A DNA stretch of 64,000 bases from Anaerospora hongkongensis. Lineage in GTDB: Bacteria; Bacillota; Negativicutes; Sporomusales; DSM-15969. Numbering within the stretch: the first letter of the stretch is position 1; each line of letters begins with the position of its first letter. A program made the position numbers and the translations under genes. The notes under the pieces are model-generated. The model had not been told where the DNA came from, did no database searches, and was given only the letters and a program-made list of their open reading frames with translations. Shown here in pieces: positions 25,864 through 35,202 of this stretch. Location: positions 62,001 to 126,000 of the forward strand of contig NZ_SLUI01000001.1 of NCBI RefSeq assembly GCF_004339805.1, given 5' to 3'.

Positions 25864-26517
25864 TCACATAAATCCATGCAAACGCAGAAACTCGGCATTC
25901 ATATTTTCTTTACTCTCCGGCTGCTGCCCGGAAAGACCCATTAATCGTTCAACATACTTGCCGATCACATCAGCTTCCAGATTTACCAATTCACCGACAG
26001 CCTTCAGTCCAACCGTAGTTAGACCCGCCGTATGCGGAATCAGTGATACAGTAAACCAGTCACTGCCGACTGCAACAACAGTCAAACTGGTACCATCAAT
26101 TGCAATTGAGCCTTTTTCCACAATGTAGCGCATCACTTGCGGCTCAGCGGTAATACGAACAATAACGGCAATATCATTTGTATTTTTACCGCTGATTGTA
26201 CCTACACCGTCGATATGCCCACTGACGATATGCCCGCCAAACCGATCACCAACCCGCAGTGTTCGTTCAAGATTTACTTTGTCGCCTGTTTTTAGTCTGG
26301 ACAATACTGTCCTATCAACCGTTTCGGGCATGACATCAGCCGTAAACCAGTCATCGCCATGGGCGACAACTGTTAAACATGTACCATTCACCGCAATGCT
26401 GTCACCAATTTTAACATCGCTTACGACTTTGTTTGCATTGATCGTCAAACGAACAGAACGGCTGGTGCGCACCATATTTTTTACCTTACCCAATTCTTCC
26501 ACAAGTCCGGTAAACAT
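25864..26517 (-). CDS. ribE: Riboflavin synthase, alpha chain
   Basis: A 217-residue protein of two tandem lumazine-binding repeats, each starting with a TGLVEELG- or [12 protein letters not shown] strand. The MFTGLVEE N-terminus and [13 protein letters not shown] are diagnostic. It dismutates two 6,7-dimethyl-8-ribityllumazine molecules to riboflavin. The start lies 32 bp inside the end of ribD, so the two genes overlap and are translationally coupled. Length is normal. Confidence 0.95.
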   Translation of the reverse strand: MFTGLVEELGKVKNMVRTSRSVRLTINANKVVSDVKIGDSIAVNGTCLTVVAHGDDWFTADVMPETVDRTVLSRLKTGDKVNLERTLRVGDRFGGHIVSGHIDGVGTISGKNTNDIAVIVRITAEPQVMRYIVEKGSIAIDGTSLTVVAVGSDWFTVSLIPHTAGLTTVGLKAVGELVNLEADVIGKYVERLMGLSGQQPESKENMNAEFLRLHGFM

Positions 26518-27619
26518 TGCGCCCCTCCCTATTGCTAAAATGTCCTATAAGTAAGAAATCAGCTCCAACTTGCTGCCAAATCTGATCCTCTATGAGGATG
26601 GCTTCTTCCATGGTGGAAACGCCTTGCCCGCTAACCGGATTAGGAGCGCAGCCGCCACCCACTATTTTAGGTGCAACAAACCAATACAGTTTATCTCCAA
26701 GCTTTGCATCGATAATTGCCCCATGAATCGCACTGCCACCTTCAACTAAAACACTGGTTATCATACGGCTGCCCAAGAGTTTAAACAATGCCGGCAGCGC
26801 TACCCGCTTTTCGCATTCGGGTAAGACAAGCACTTCGGCTCCAGCCTTGCGCAGAGCTTCAATCCTCTCATCCGGTGCCCGCGGCGTAACAGCAATAATC
26901 GTCTTAGCCTGTCCATCTGTGACTACTTTCGCTGTCAGCGGGGTACGAGCTTCGCTATCCAGGATAATCCGAATCGGATTCCGGCCTCCCTCAGGCAAGC
27001 GTGCCGTAAGCTCAGGATCATCGGCTAATACCGTCCCGATTCCGACCAAGATAGCATCATATTGGTTGCGCAGCGAGTGGACGAACAATCGTGCCTCAGG
27101 GCCGGTGATCCATCGCGAATGGCCGCTGCGGGTAGCAATCTTTCCATCTAAAGTCATGGCTGCTTTTAGCGCTACAAATGGCAGCCCGGTTGTAATCCAT
27201 TTTATAAAGCTTTCGTTCAGTTGCGCCGCCTCTAAAGCCATTATCCCTTCAATCACTTCAATCCCCGCCTTGCGAAGCAGCTCCAGTCCGGTTCCTGCTA
27301 CAAGTGGGTTAGGGTCAGTCATAGCGACAACAACTTTTTTTATCCCTGCTCTGATTATCGCCTCGGTACAAGGTCCCGTCCGCCCTGTATGCGAGCACGG
27401 CTCCAATGTTACATAAATGGTAGCATCTGCTGCTAACGGACCAGCCTCGTTCAGTGCATGTATTTCCGCATGAGCAGTACCTGCTTTTTGGTGCCATCCT
27501 CTGCCAACGATGTGTCCGTCCTTTACAATTACGGCACCTACCATCGGATTAGGGCTGGTTTTGCCTACAGCGCGCCGCGCAAGCTGCAGCGCTTCTCCCA
27601 TGTAGCGTTCGTCATCCAA
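26486..27619 (-). CDS. ribD: Bifunctional riboflavin deaminase-reductase
   Basis: A 377-residue protein. The deaminase domain (residues 1-145) has the zinc ligands HAEIHAL and PCSHTGRTGPC. The reductase domain (about 146-370) includes LKAAMTLDGKIATRSGHSRWITG and VEGGSAIHGA. It catalyses two sequential steps after GTP cyclohydrolase II. I chose the TTG at 27619 (Met-Asp-Asp-Glu-Arg-Tyr-Met) because GAAGG lies 7 bases upstream and family members start at this point; the frame continues into the riboswitch terminator without support. First gene of the rib operon. Confidence 0.94.
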   Translation of the reverse strand: MDDERYMGEALQLARRAVGKTSPNPMVGAVIVKDGHIVGRGWHQKAGTAHAEIHALNEAGPLAADATIYVTLEPCSHTGRTGPCTEAIIRAGIKKVVVAMTDPNPLVAGTGLELLRKAGIEVIEGIMALEAAQLNESFIKWITTGLPFVALKAAMTLDGKIATRSGHSRWITGPEARLFVHSLRNQYDAILVGIGTVLADDPELTARLPEGGRNPIRIILDSEARTPLTAKVVTDGQAKTIIAVTPRAPDERIEALRKAGAEVLVLPECEKRVALPALFKLLGSRMITSVLVEGGSAIHGAIIDAKLGDKLYWFVAPKIVGGGCAPNPVSGQGVSTMEEAILIEDQIWQQVGADFLLIGHFSNREGRNVYRTCGRIG

Positions 27620-27644
27620 GATGATACCTTCTTTCTCAAAATAG

Positions 27645-27685
27645 AAAAAGGCTGTGCAAAGCGAAAATGCTTTGTAACAGCCTTT
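27645..27685 (-). terminator. Regulatory terminator of the FMN riboswitch
   Basis: AAAGGCTGT pairs with ACAGCCTTT and CAAAGC with GCTTTG inside it. The minus strand then reads TTTTTCTATTTTG. It lies between the aptamer and ribD, so FMN binding should favour this stem and stop transcription before ribD. Confidence 0.8.
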
Positions 27686-27750
27686 GTGCAATCAATCTAA
27701 AATATGCATGCCAACACCAAATAAATAACGGACTTAACTCCGCTGTGGAA

Positions 27751-27874
27751 TGCCTTTTCTCATCCAGACTATACTGTCGGTCCCGGAGTTTCACCGAGTC
27801 AACCTTACGGCTTGCGGACTTTACCGCCGGTCAGGAATTAAAAGATTGCTCTTTTTCACCTTGCCCCAAAGGCT
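27751..27874 (-). promoter_or_regulatory. FMN riboswitch (RFN element)
   Basis: On the minus strand the conserved blocks occur in order: GGGGCAAGGTGAAA at the 5' side, CCGGCGGTAAAGTCCGCAAGC in two parts, GACTCGGTGAAACTCCGGGACCGACAG, and TATAGTCTGGATGAGAGA-like AGTCTGGATGAGAAAAGG at the 3' side. It senses FMN and controls ribDEBAH through the adjacent terminator. The stretch 27620-27931 is entirely this leader plus the promoter at 27897-27925. Confidence 0.95.
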
Positions 27875-27896
27875 ATAATTCATTTGTCTTTGTTAT

Positions 27897-27925
27897 ATGT
27901 TACCATTGTTAAATGATGATTGCAA
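27897..27925 (-). promoter_or_regulatory. Promoter of the rib operon
   Basis: On the minus strand TTGCAA (27920-27925) and TAACAT (27897-27902) are 17 bp apart, placing the transcript start about 15 bases before the aptamer. It lies in the short gap behind rpe. The -10 is only a partial match. Confidence 0.5.
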
Positions 27926-27931
27926 GTGGTT

Positions 27932-28582
27932 TTAACTGAGTCCTCGTAAATCTTGAATGGCCTTCGTCACATCCGGTGCTCCATAGACTGCCGAACCGGC
28001 AACAAGAATTGTAGCACCGGCATCAACAACGGTACGAGCCGTAGTCTTATTGATACCGCCATCTACTTCAATGTCTATTTTTAGATTACGGCTTTCAATC
28101 AACTGACGAAGTCGTTTTATCTTGTTTATAGATTCCGGAATGAACTGCTGGCCGCCAAAGCCAGGATTAACACTCATAATTAAGACCATATCAAGGTCGC
28201 TCAAAACCTCTTCGATTGTTGTCAATGATGTAGCGGGGTTCAGTGATACTGCTGCCCGTACACCTGAGGCCTTGATGGTTTGGATAAGGCGGTGCATGTG
28301 CGGTGCGGTTTCAGCATGGACAGTCAGGATATCAGCACCAGCCTGCACAAATGGTTCAATCAATTCCTGTGGATTCGTTACCATAAGATGCACATCAAAC
28401 GGCAGCTTAGTGACTTTGCGAAGCGCTGCGATAACCGGCGGTCCAAAGGTAAGGTTCGGTACAAAATGTCCGTCCATAATATCAAGATGCAGTAGATCGG
28501 CACCTGCGGCTTCGACTTTTTTTATTTCATCGGCCAGATAAGCAAAATTGGCCGATAGGAGTGAAGGTGCAATTTTAATCAT
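27932..28582 (-). CDS. rpe: Ribulose-phosphate 3-epimerase
   Basis: A 216-residue TIM-barrel enzyme interconverting ribulose 5-phosphate and xylulose 5-phosphate in the pentose phosphate pathway. Motifs: [30 protein letters not shown] (metal-binding His and Asp), [20 protein letters not shown], and DGGINKTT. It follows rsgA by 4 bp, as in many Firmicutes, and ends the long signalling transcript just before the rib leader. No clear terminator is visible between the two. Confidence 0.96.
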   Translation of the reverse strand: MIKIAPSLLSANFAYLADEIKKVEAAGADLLHLDIMDGHFVPNLTFGPPVIAALRKVTKLPFDVHLMVTNPQELIEPFVQAGADILTVHAETAPHMHRLIQTIKASGVRAAVSLNPATSLTTIEEVLSDLDMVLIMSVNPGFGGQQFIPESINKIKRLRQLIESRNLKIDIEVDGGINKTTARTVVDAGATILVAGSAVYGAPDVTKAIQDLRGLS

Positions 28583-28586
28583 TACC

Positions 28587-29462
28587 CTAATATCCTTTCT
28601 TATTCTCTCTCAACTCGTCAAGTACACTTTTATAGGTATGATAGCGAGTTTGAGCGATTTTTCCCTCAAGCACGGCCTGTTTTACCGCGCATTGCGGCTC
28701 TCTGTCGTGCAGGCAGGTGCTAAATTTACATTGGGGTGCTAATGCTGCTATTTCCGGAAAGCAGTAAGTAAGTTCAATCGGCTTAATGTCCGTAAACTCA
28801 GTTGCGCTGAAACCAGGAGTGTCAACAACAAAGCCTCCTCCTGACAGTGGCAACAATTCGGCAAAGCGGGTAGTATGCTTCCCCCTGCCAATTTTTGCGC
28901 TTACCTCGCCTGTCACCAATTGCAGACCTGTTTCGATAGCATTGAGCAAACTTGATTTCCCTGCACCGGAAGGACCTGCAAAGGCGGTAATTTTGCCATA
29001 TAGGGCACTGCGCAGCTGCTCGATTCCCAAACCACCTTTAGCCGAAGTAAACAAAACCGGATAGCCAATCTGCCGGTATAGCTCTGCCACCGGAGCAAGC
29101 TCATCGTGATTGGCTAAATCAACTTTATTGACACAAATCATAATATCCAGCTGAGCATCCTCAGCAAGTATCAGCAATTTATCGACCAGTGTAGTACTAA
29201 TGTCGGGATTAGCGGCCGCGAATGTAAGGACTACCTGATCGACGTTGGCCACGGCAGGACGCTTCAGTACGCCCCGCCGTGGTAAGATCTCCTCAATTAT
29301 ACCGCTGTCATGACCAACTGCGGTATAATTCACCTCATCACCAACTAACAAGCTGAACCGTCCTTTTTTAAACCGGCCGCGTAGTTTACAGCTAATTACC
29401 TTATCTTTATCCTGAACATAGTAATAGCTGTTATAAGTTTTAACCACGATTCCACTTAGCAT
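28587..29462 (-). CDS. rsgA: Ribosome small-subunit-dependent GTPase A
   Basis: A 291-residue circularly permuted GTPase. OB-fold at residues 1-70, then G4 NKVD, G1 [13 protein letters not shown]3 DTPGF, and a C-terminal zinc site ([14 protein letters not shown]). It acts in late 30S subunit maturation. It lies 12 bp behind the PASTA kinase gene. The same kinase-rsgA order occurs in Bacillus subtilis, where the GTPase is a phosphorylation target; this may hold here. Confidence 0.96.
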   Translation of the reverse strand: MLSGIVVKTYNSYYYVQDKDKVISCKLRGRFKKGRFSLLVGDEVNYTAVGHDSGIIEEILPRRGVLKRPAVANVDQVVLTFAAANPDISTTLVDKLLILAEDAQLDIMICVNKVDLANHDELAPVAELYRQIGYPVLFTSAKGGLGIEQLRSALYGKITAFAGPSGAGKSSLLNAIETGLQLVTGEVSAKIGRGKHTTRFAELLPLSGGGFVVDTPGFSATEFTDIKPIELTYCFPEIAALAPQCKFSTCLHDREPQCAVKQAVLEGKIAQTRYHTYKSVLDELRENKKGY

Positions 29463-29474
29463 GGAAGCCTCCTA

Positions 29475-31343
29475 TCAAATGGTCTGTTCCTGAAGCAATA
29501 CCCCATTGATATAAACCTGAACACGAACAGTCCCTGTACCTTCTACCGTTTTTTCGACCTTGTCACCCGGTTTATGATTATTATCATAAACCACCCGGCG
29601 CCCATTCGTATCTGTTACAACAATCTGTACAGGCTGACGCTGCGGTCCTTCAGGAACAGTTACCTGTACAACAGCGCGCTTCAAAGCTCCAGACGTTCCT
29701 TTTGCTACAGTGAAATCGACGGTAGCTCCTTCGGATACTTCGGTCGAAGGCTGCGGATTTTGATCAATGATCGTTCCGGCAGGATATTTATCACTCACCG
29801 CTTCTGTTACTTTTCCCTGCTTTAACTTGAGACTCTCTAACTGACTGCCGACCGTACTCAGTGGTGAACCACGGAAATCAGGCAAAGCCAGTTTTTTGGG
29901 CTCCGGTCCCTTACTGATGACAATATCAATTGTTGTCGCTTTTACAACCTGTGCCGGCGGACGCGGGTTCTGGTTAATTACCGTATCGGCCACTGTATTG
30001 GGAGCAAATTGCTCATCAATCCGTCCTAGCGTTAAGCCGGCATTTTTAATTTGCAGTTCCGCATCACGGCGGTTGAGCCCCCTGACATCAGGAACAACTG
30101 TTATTTCGCCGCCTTTACTTACAATCAGATTAATTGTCCGCTGTTCTTTTACGGTTGAACCTGCTTCGGGATTTTGAGAAATTACCTGACCGGCAGGTAT
30201 TTTATCATGAAAACTTTCCACTACGGATACACGTAAGTTTTTATCGGTTAGTATATTGCGGGCCGAATCAACCTGTTTGCCGACAACGCTGGGAACTACA
30301 ACTTCATTTAGACTCCAAAACTTCCCGTAGGCCAGAAAAGCTCCTGTAACAAAAGCCACCATCAGCAAGCCGGTTAAAGCCCAGATCCAGGCCTTCGAAC
30401 GCGTCTTGGCCGCCACAGGCTGTTGTGTTTTGACCGCTCCCTCACCTGCCGGAGGGGTTATCCTGGGTAATACTTGAGTAGGATAATCTTCGCGGGATAA
30501 ACGCCGTGTATGATCATCACGCAAATAATTTTGTGCTAACCGCAGATCGGTAATCATTTCACTAATATCGTTAAACCGTTGATCCGGTTCTTTTGCCATT
30601 GCCTTTAAAACAATTGCTTCCACTAATGGCGGGACATCAGGATTACTTTCCCGTAACGGTTTGGGCTCTTCCTGCAAATGTTTCAATGCAATACTGATAG
30701 GAGTTTCCCCATTGAAAGGAACCGTACCGGTAAGCATCTCGTACATGACGACGCCGAGAGAATAAATGTCTGACTTAGCGCCTACAGCAGCCCCTTTGGC
30801 CTGTTCAGGTGAAAAATAATGAACAGAGCCAATAATCGTTCCTGTGTGCGTCATGGTAGCAGATGTAACAGCCTTGGCAATACCAAAATCCGTTACCTTA
30901 ATACGGCCCGCCTTGGTTGTCAGGATGTTATGAGGTTTAATGTCACAATGAACAAGTCCATTTTGATGTGCATTTTCAAGCGCTTCCGCTATTTCTAAGG
31001 CAATGCGTACAGCCGATTCTATCGATAGCTGCCCCGCTCTTTGAATTCGTTCCTTCAGTGTCTCTCCCGATATATACTCCATTACTATGTAATAGATATC
31101 TTCATCACAACCAACATCATAAATATTAACAATATTCGGGTGAGATAAACGGGCTGCCGCTTGTGCTTCGCGCCGAAAACGAGTAACAAACTCTTCATCG
31201 CTGGTAAATTGCGACCGCAAAACTTTAACGGCAACAGAGCGATCCAATAATTTGTCATGGGCGCGGTAGACATCAGCCATTCCGCCTCCACCGATTCTCT
31301 CTAAAATTGTGTACCTCTTATCCAATGTCCGATTGATGAGCAT
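29475..31343 (-). CDS. prkC: Ser/Thr protein kinase with PASTA domains
   Basis: A 622-residue membrane kinase. Cytoplasmic catalytic domain at residues 1-275 with the glycine loop GGGGMADVY, VAVK lysine, HCDIKPHN catalytic loop and DFG. A membrane helix lies near residues 322-344. Three extracellular PASTA repeats follow (each beginning V-P-x-V/F-x-G and ending in an IVSKG-type strand), then a 70-residue C-terminal domain. It senses muropeptides or lipid II and phosphorylates envelope and translation proteins. The cognate phosphatase, an FtsW-type polymerase and a PBP are in the same operon. Confidence 0.95.
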   Translation of the reverse strand: MLINRTLDKRYTILERIGGGGMADVYRAHDKLLDRSVAVKVLRSQFTSDEEFVTRFRREAQAAARLSHPNIVNIYDVGCDEDIYYIVMEYISGETLKERIQRAGQLSIESAVRIALEIAEALENAHQNGLVHCDIKPHNILTTKAGRIKVTDFGIAKAVTSATMTHTGTIIGSVHYFSPEQAKGAAVGAKSDIYSLGVVMYEMLTGTVPFNGETPISIALKHLQEEPKPLRESNPDVPPLVEAIVLKAMAKEPDQRFNDISEMITDLRLAQNYLRDDHTRRLSREDYPTQVLPRITPPAGEGAVKTQQPVAAKTRSKAWIWALTGLLMVAFVTGAFLAYGKFWSLNEVVVPSVVGKQVDSARNILTDKNLRVSVVESFHDKIPAGQVISQNPEAGSTVKEQRTINLIVSKGGEITVVPDVRGLNRRDAELQIKNAGLTLGRIDEQFAPNTVADTVINQNPRPPAQVVKATTIDIVISKGPEPKKLALPDFRGSPLSTVGSQLESLKLKQGKVTEAVSDKYPAGTIIDQNPQPSTEVSEGATVDFTVAKGTSGALKRAVVQVTVPEGPQRQPVQIVVTDTNGRRVVYDNNHKPGDKVEKTVEGTGTVRVQVYINGVLLQEQTI

Positions 31344-31355
31344 ACTATCACCCCC

Positions 31356-32762
31356 TTAACGTAATGCTTGGGATATTACCTGACGGGCTACGGGAGCCGC
31401 TATTCCGCCTCCGGAACCGCCATTTTCTACAACAACCGCAATAGCCACTTCAGGATTAGCGGCCGGAGCAAAACCGATAAACCAGGCATGCGGCGCTCCA
31501 TGCGGATTTTCTGCCGTTCCTGTCTTTCCGGCTACACTGACACCGGAAATTGCTGCGGCACTGCCTGTTCCGTCTTCAACCACAGCCACCATCATTTTGC
31601 CGACTTGCGCTGCTAGGTCGTGCGTGACAGGAGTTAACCATGTTTCCGGGGAAAACTCTTCCACCGCCGTACCATCTCTGGCAACTACTTTTTGAACAAT
31701 ATAAGGCTGCATTGTTGTGCCCCCATTCGCAAAAGTTGCAGCAAGCATTGCCATTTTCAATGGGGTAACAAGCAAACTGCCCTGACCAATGCCCGTCTGC
31801 GCCAAATCACCGTCACCGAGCCGGTTAAATTCAGGTATTGCAGCAATCTGTTCATTTAAATCAGGTATTGCAATTTTATTAAAACCATAACGTGTATACG
31901 TTTTAGCCATGTTATTCCGGCCTAAGTCCAAAGCCAATTGACCAAACGTTACATTACACGATACGACTAGGGCCTGTTCTAAGTCTATCTTACCATGAGC
32001 TTGATTATTCGCCTCATGAAGCACATAATCACTGCCGATTTTTAAAAACCCGTCACAGCGAAATGGTTTTGCGGTAGTAGTTACTTTTTCTTTTAGTGCC
32101 GCTTCCGCCATTAATACCTTGATAATAGATCCCGGCGGATATAAGCCTTGCACAGCCCGGTTAAGCAAAGGACTGTCAACCTCACTGGAAAGCTCAGTCC
32201 ATTCCTGATCGACTTTTTCCGGGTCAAAGCTGGGTTTGCTGACCATGGCCAGTATAGCCCCCGTTTTCGGGTTCAGCACTACAACCGCGCCGCGCCGGGA
32301 GCCAAGAGCCTTATAGGCAGTTTTTTGTAATTCACTGTCTATCGTCAGAATGACATTCGCTCCTTTTTCGGAAGGCCATAACTGACTGATAGCTCCTAAA
32401 CGGCGCTCCGGGTTAGCAAGTCCCGACAAATAGCGATTGTAGGTTCCTTCCAAGCCAGCCACCCCATACCTTGCACTGGTATAGCCTGTGATATTAGCAG
32501 CTATCGCCCCCAGCGGATATTCGCGCTGGTAAGTACCATCGTTATTCTGTTCACTATAGGCCAGCTTTTCTCCATTACGGTCAATAAGCTGTCCTCTTTC
32601 AATTTTGCTTAACAGCTCTGCTGACCGGCGGTTTAGCGGATGCGCTGACAGCTTATCACTGGCAATGACTTGAATATACGAGACATAAACCAGCAAAATT
32701 GCCAGCAGCACCAGAAAAAAAGCTGCCGTTTTTCGAATTGTCACCGATATATCATTACGCAT
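31356..32762 (-). CDS. pbpA: Penicillin-binding transpeptidase (PbpA/FtsI-like)
   Basis: A 468-residue class B PBP: membrane anchor at residues 8-30, dimerisation domain, then a transpeptidase domain with the S-x-x-K motif (GSIIK), S-C-N (VVSCNVTF) and K-T-G (AGKTGTAENP). It cross-links peptidoglycan on the outer face of the inner membrane. The start overlaps the ftsW-like stop by 8 bp (adjacent ATGs at 32765 and 32762); I chose the one six bases after AGGTG. A polymerase and its partner PBP encoded side by side suggest a SEDS-PBP pair under kinase control. Confidence 0.93.
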   Translation of the reverse strand: MRNDISVTIRKTAAFFLVLLAILLVYVSYIQVIASDKLSAHPLNRRSAELLSKIERGQLIDRNGEKLAYSEQNNDGTYQREYPLGAIAANITGYTSARYGVAGLEGTYNRYLSGLANPERRLGAISQLWPSEKGANVILTIDSELQKTAYKALGSRRGAVVVLNPKTGAILAMVSKPSFDPEKVDQEWTELSSEVDSPLLNRAVQGLYPPGSIIKVLMAEAALKEKVTTTAKPFRCDGFLKIGSDYVLHEANNQAHGKIDLEQALVVSCNVTFGQLALDLGRNNMAKTYTRYGFNKIAIPDLNEQIAAIPEFNRLGDGDLAQTGIGQGSLLVTPLKMAMLAATFANGGTTMQPYIVQKVVARDGTAVEEFSPETWLTPVTHDLAAQVGKMMVAVVEDGTGSAAAISGVSVAGKTGTAENPHGAPHAWFIGFAPAANPEVAIAVVVENGGSGGGIAAPVARQVISQALR

Positions 32763-34032
32763 CATAAACACCTGATTCAGAGGCGGCATATAGAATGCCA
32801 AGCAAAATGAAGTTGGAAATCAAAGAACTGCCTCCATAACTAATAAATGGCAGAGTAATTCCGGTAAGCGGTAAAAATTTAGTTACACCGCCAATAATCA
32901 GCAGCGTCTGCAAGCCCAAAAAGATTGCCAACCCGCCGACCGTAAGCTGCTGAAAAGAATTTTGCGAATATATGGCAATGCTAAATGCCCGGTATAATAA
33001 CAGCATGTAGGTTAATAGCACCGCCGCTGCTCCTAAAAATCCCATTTCTTCTCCGATAGCAGCAAACACGAAATCTGTATGCACTTCCGGAATAAAAGTA
33101 GGAAATCCATAGGTTAAACCGCTTCCAAGTACTCCACCCGATCCCATGGCAAACAGGGACTGAACAATTTGGTAGGCTTTACCGTTAGGATCAGACCAGG
33201 GGTTAAGCCAAATATCCACGCGTACTTTTACATGCGGGAACAGGAAGTAACAGAAGGCGGCGCCGGCAATGAAAAGCAGCATTCCCTGCAAAACATACCG
33301 GATTCGGCCACTTGCCAAGTAAATCATTGTTAAGGTTGTCCCGAAATATAACAGGGCTGAGCCCAGATCTCGCTGGAAAACCAACATAACCATCGTAATT
33401 CCCCACACCGCTAAAAGTGGTGCGGCAAAACGAAACTGGGGAAGCATAAACAGTCCATATTTACGAGTAGCATAGGTAAGAACCTCGCGCCGCTCAGTCA
33501 AATAAGCCGCTAAAAACAAAATAATGAACAGCTTGGCAAATTCTGCGGGCTGAAATCGAACTGGACCTAAAATGACCCAATTCTTATTACCACCAATTTC
33601 AACACCAAAGATTGCTGCTGACAACAATAACCCAACACCTGCTACACCCGCCAAGTATTTATAATCAGCCAGCCGTTCCAGATTACGGCAAAAGTGTGCG
33701 GTTGCGACAAAAGACGTTAACCCGATAGCATTCCAGCCTAGCTGTGTTAAAAACAATTCAGGCTTAAGCCGGTATACCACTATTAAACCGATTGCTGACA
33801 ATAATAGCGCCAAAGGCAGCAATAAGCCATCGCCTCTGCTCTTTTGGCGAATGTTGCTATGTACGGCAAACCACATGACAATCAGTAAGCCTACGGCCGC
33901 TAAAAGCCAGTAGTCAATTTGTGGCTTTACCAGGCTGACAACTAAGAATCCATTCAGCAATATGGCGCTGCACAATATCAGCAAATAGCGTTCCTGTTGG
34001 ATACTCTCGCTTTTTACTTTATCCGTCATCAT
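32755..34032 (-). CDS. FtsW/RodA/SpoVE-family peptidoglycan glycosyltransferase
   Basis: A 425-residue polytopic SEDS protein with about ten membrane helices. The conserved sequences are FQPAEFAKLFIILFLAAYL, VFQRDLGSALLYF and, near the C-terminus, LPLTGITLPFISYGGSSL. It polymerises glycan strands with a cognate PBP, here the next gene. It starts 2 bp behind the phosphatase gene. The family member cannot be assigned (division, elongation or sporulation) from sequence alone; location with a PASTA kinase parallels the FtsW/PbpA pair in actinobacterial pknB operons. Confidence 0.93.
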   Translation of the reverse strand: MMTDKVKSESIQQERYLLILCSAILLNGFLVVSLVKPQIDYWLLAAVGLLIVMWFAVHSNIRQKSRGDGLLLPLALLLSAIGLIVVYRLKPELFLTQLGWNAIGLTSFVATAHFCRNLERLADYKYLAGVAGVGLLLSAAIFGVEIGGNKNWVILGPVRFQPAEFAKLFIILFLAAYLTERREVLTYATRKYGLFMLPQFRFAAPLLAVWGITMVMLVFQRDLGSALLYFGTTLTMIYLASGRIRYVLQGMLLFIAGAAFCYFLFPHVKVRVDIWLNPWSDPNGKAYQIVQSLFAMGSGGVLGSGLTYGFPTFIPEVHTDFVFAAIGEEMGFLGAAAVLLTYMLLLYRAFSIAIYSQNSFQQLTVGGLAIFLGLQTLLIIGGVTKFLPLTGITLPFISYGGSSLISNFILLGILYAASESGVYDA

Positions 34033-34034
34033 GC

Positions 34035-34745
34035 TTACAGGGCAATCAAAATAGCCGTTATATTATCATTTCCACCGGCATTATTTGCCTTTTCGATCAG
34101 TCCGTCCAAAATAAGCTGTCCGTCCTGAGTATTGTTTACCATAGCGAGCGCCAATTCATCTTCTCCAACCATATTCGTCAGACCATCTGTGCAAAGCAGT
34201 ACTTTATCGCCAGGATGATATTGATAGGCCCCTGTTTCTACCCGCAGATGCTCGCTTGTTCCAACTGCCCTGGTGAGAATATTCCGCTGGGGATGTACAA
34301 GTGCTTCCTCTTTGGAAATTGTCCCGGCTTTAATCAGCTCCCACACTAAAGAGTGATCGCTGGTCAATTGCTCTAATCCGTCATTATTAGCGTAGTAGAG
34401 ACGGCTGTCACCAACATGCCCCCAAAAAATATTGGATTCATCAAGAATGGCTGCGGTAACCGTTGTTCCCATGCCTGCATATTCTGCGTGATTCTGGGCT
34501 TTTTCAAATATTTCCTGATTCGCTTGCAAAATAGCCTGTTCCAATAGCTGCCGGGGATGAACATCACCTAAATTGCGCAGCACATACTCTTTAACTGTAG
34601 CTGCAGCAATGCTGCTGGCAACTTCACCAGCAACATGACCTCCCATTCCATCGGCAACAACAAACAAATGAGGCGGTTCAAAAGCGAAGCTGTCTTCGTT
34701 CGCTTTGCGAACCATACCAATATCTGATTTTACATAGGCGAGCAT
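34035..34745 (-). CDS. prpC: PP2C-type Ser/Thr phosphatase (Stp/PrpC)
   Basis: A 236-residue metal-dependent phosphatase that reverses PASTA-kinase phosphorylation. Family motifs: SDIGMVRKANEDSF, VVADGMGGHVAGEVASS (metal-binding Asp and Gly), WGHVGDSRLYY, LLCTDGLTNMV and GGNDNITAI. The upstream FHA gene ends in AGAGGTGA, which doubles as the ribosome site, so the ATG at 34745 (or 34748) is the likely start. Length is normal. Confidence 0.95.
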   Translation of the reverse strand: MLAYVKSDIGMVRKANEDSFAFEPPHLFVVADGMGGHVAGEVASSIAAATVKEYVLRNLGDVHPRQLLEQAILQANQEIFEKAQNHAEYAGMGTTVTAAILDESNIFWGHVGDSRLYYANNDGLEQLTSDHSLVWELIKAGTISKEEALVHPQRNILTRAVGTSEHLRVETGAYQYHPGDKVLLCTDGLTNMVGEDELALAMVNNTQDGQLILDGLIEKANNAGGNDNITAILIAL

Positions 34746-34750
34746 CATGA

Positions 34751-35200
34751 TCACCTCTCAAATTTGAAACTCACCGGTCCGATTGCAATTCTATCGCCCG
34801 GCTGTAATACCACGTCTGCCGCAATTCTATCATTGTTTACATACGTTCCGTTCGTACTATGCAAATCGGTTAGCACATAATCCTGCTTAACAGCGGTAAT
34901 GCATGCATGCTCGGAAGAAACAAAAGAATCATCAACAATAATGTCATTATGCTCACTGCGGCCAATTGCGATTGACTCATCAATCTCATATTGTACTGCA
35001 CTGAGAGTAACTGTTCCTGAAGCGATAACCATCAGCCTTGCTAAAACAGGTTCCTTTTTAAGCAACTTGTTCTGATCAGGCGAACTAAAATCCAGATAGG
35101 CCAGTTTCAGAATCCTAAACAAAAACAGATACACCAATATTACTAGGCTGTATTGCAGTAAGATACTTGCAATCATTGGAATTTTTACAGTTCCAGTCAA
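34751..35200 (-). CDS. Membrane-anchored FHA-domain protein (FhaB-like)
   Basis: A 149-residue protein with an N-terminal membrane helix (about residues 9-27) and a C-terminal FHA domain (about 65-149) containing the phosphothreonine-binding elements IGRSEHNDIIV, SSEHA and DLHSTNGTYVNN. FHA domains bind phosphorylated partners of the PASTA kinase. It lies 2 bp behind the larger FHA gene and overlaps or abuts the phosphatase gene. The arrangement mirrors fhaA-fhaB-pstP-rodA-pbpA-pknB of actinobacteria. Confidence 0.9.
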   Translation of the reverse strand: MTGTVKIPMIASILLQYSLVILVYLFLFRILKLAYLDFSSPDQNKLLKKEPVLARLMVIASGTVTLSAVQYEIDESIAIGRSEHNDIIVDDSFVSSEHACITAVKQDYVLTDLHSTNGTYVNNDRIAADVVLQPGDRIAIGPVSFKFER

Positions 35201-35202
35201 CT

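Noticed and set aside
27667..27912. 81-codon plus-strand frame behind the rib operon
   Set aside because: It lies antisense to the FMN riboswitch and terminator and has no ribosome site.
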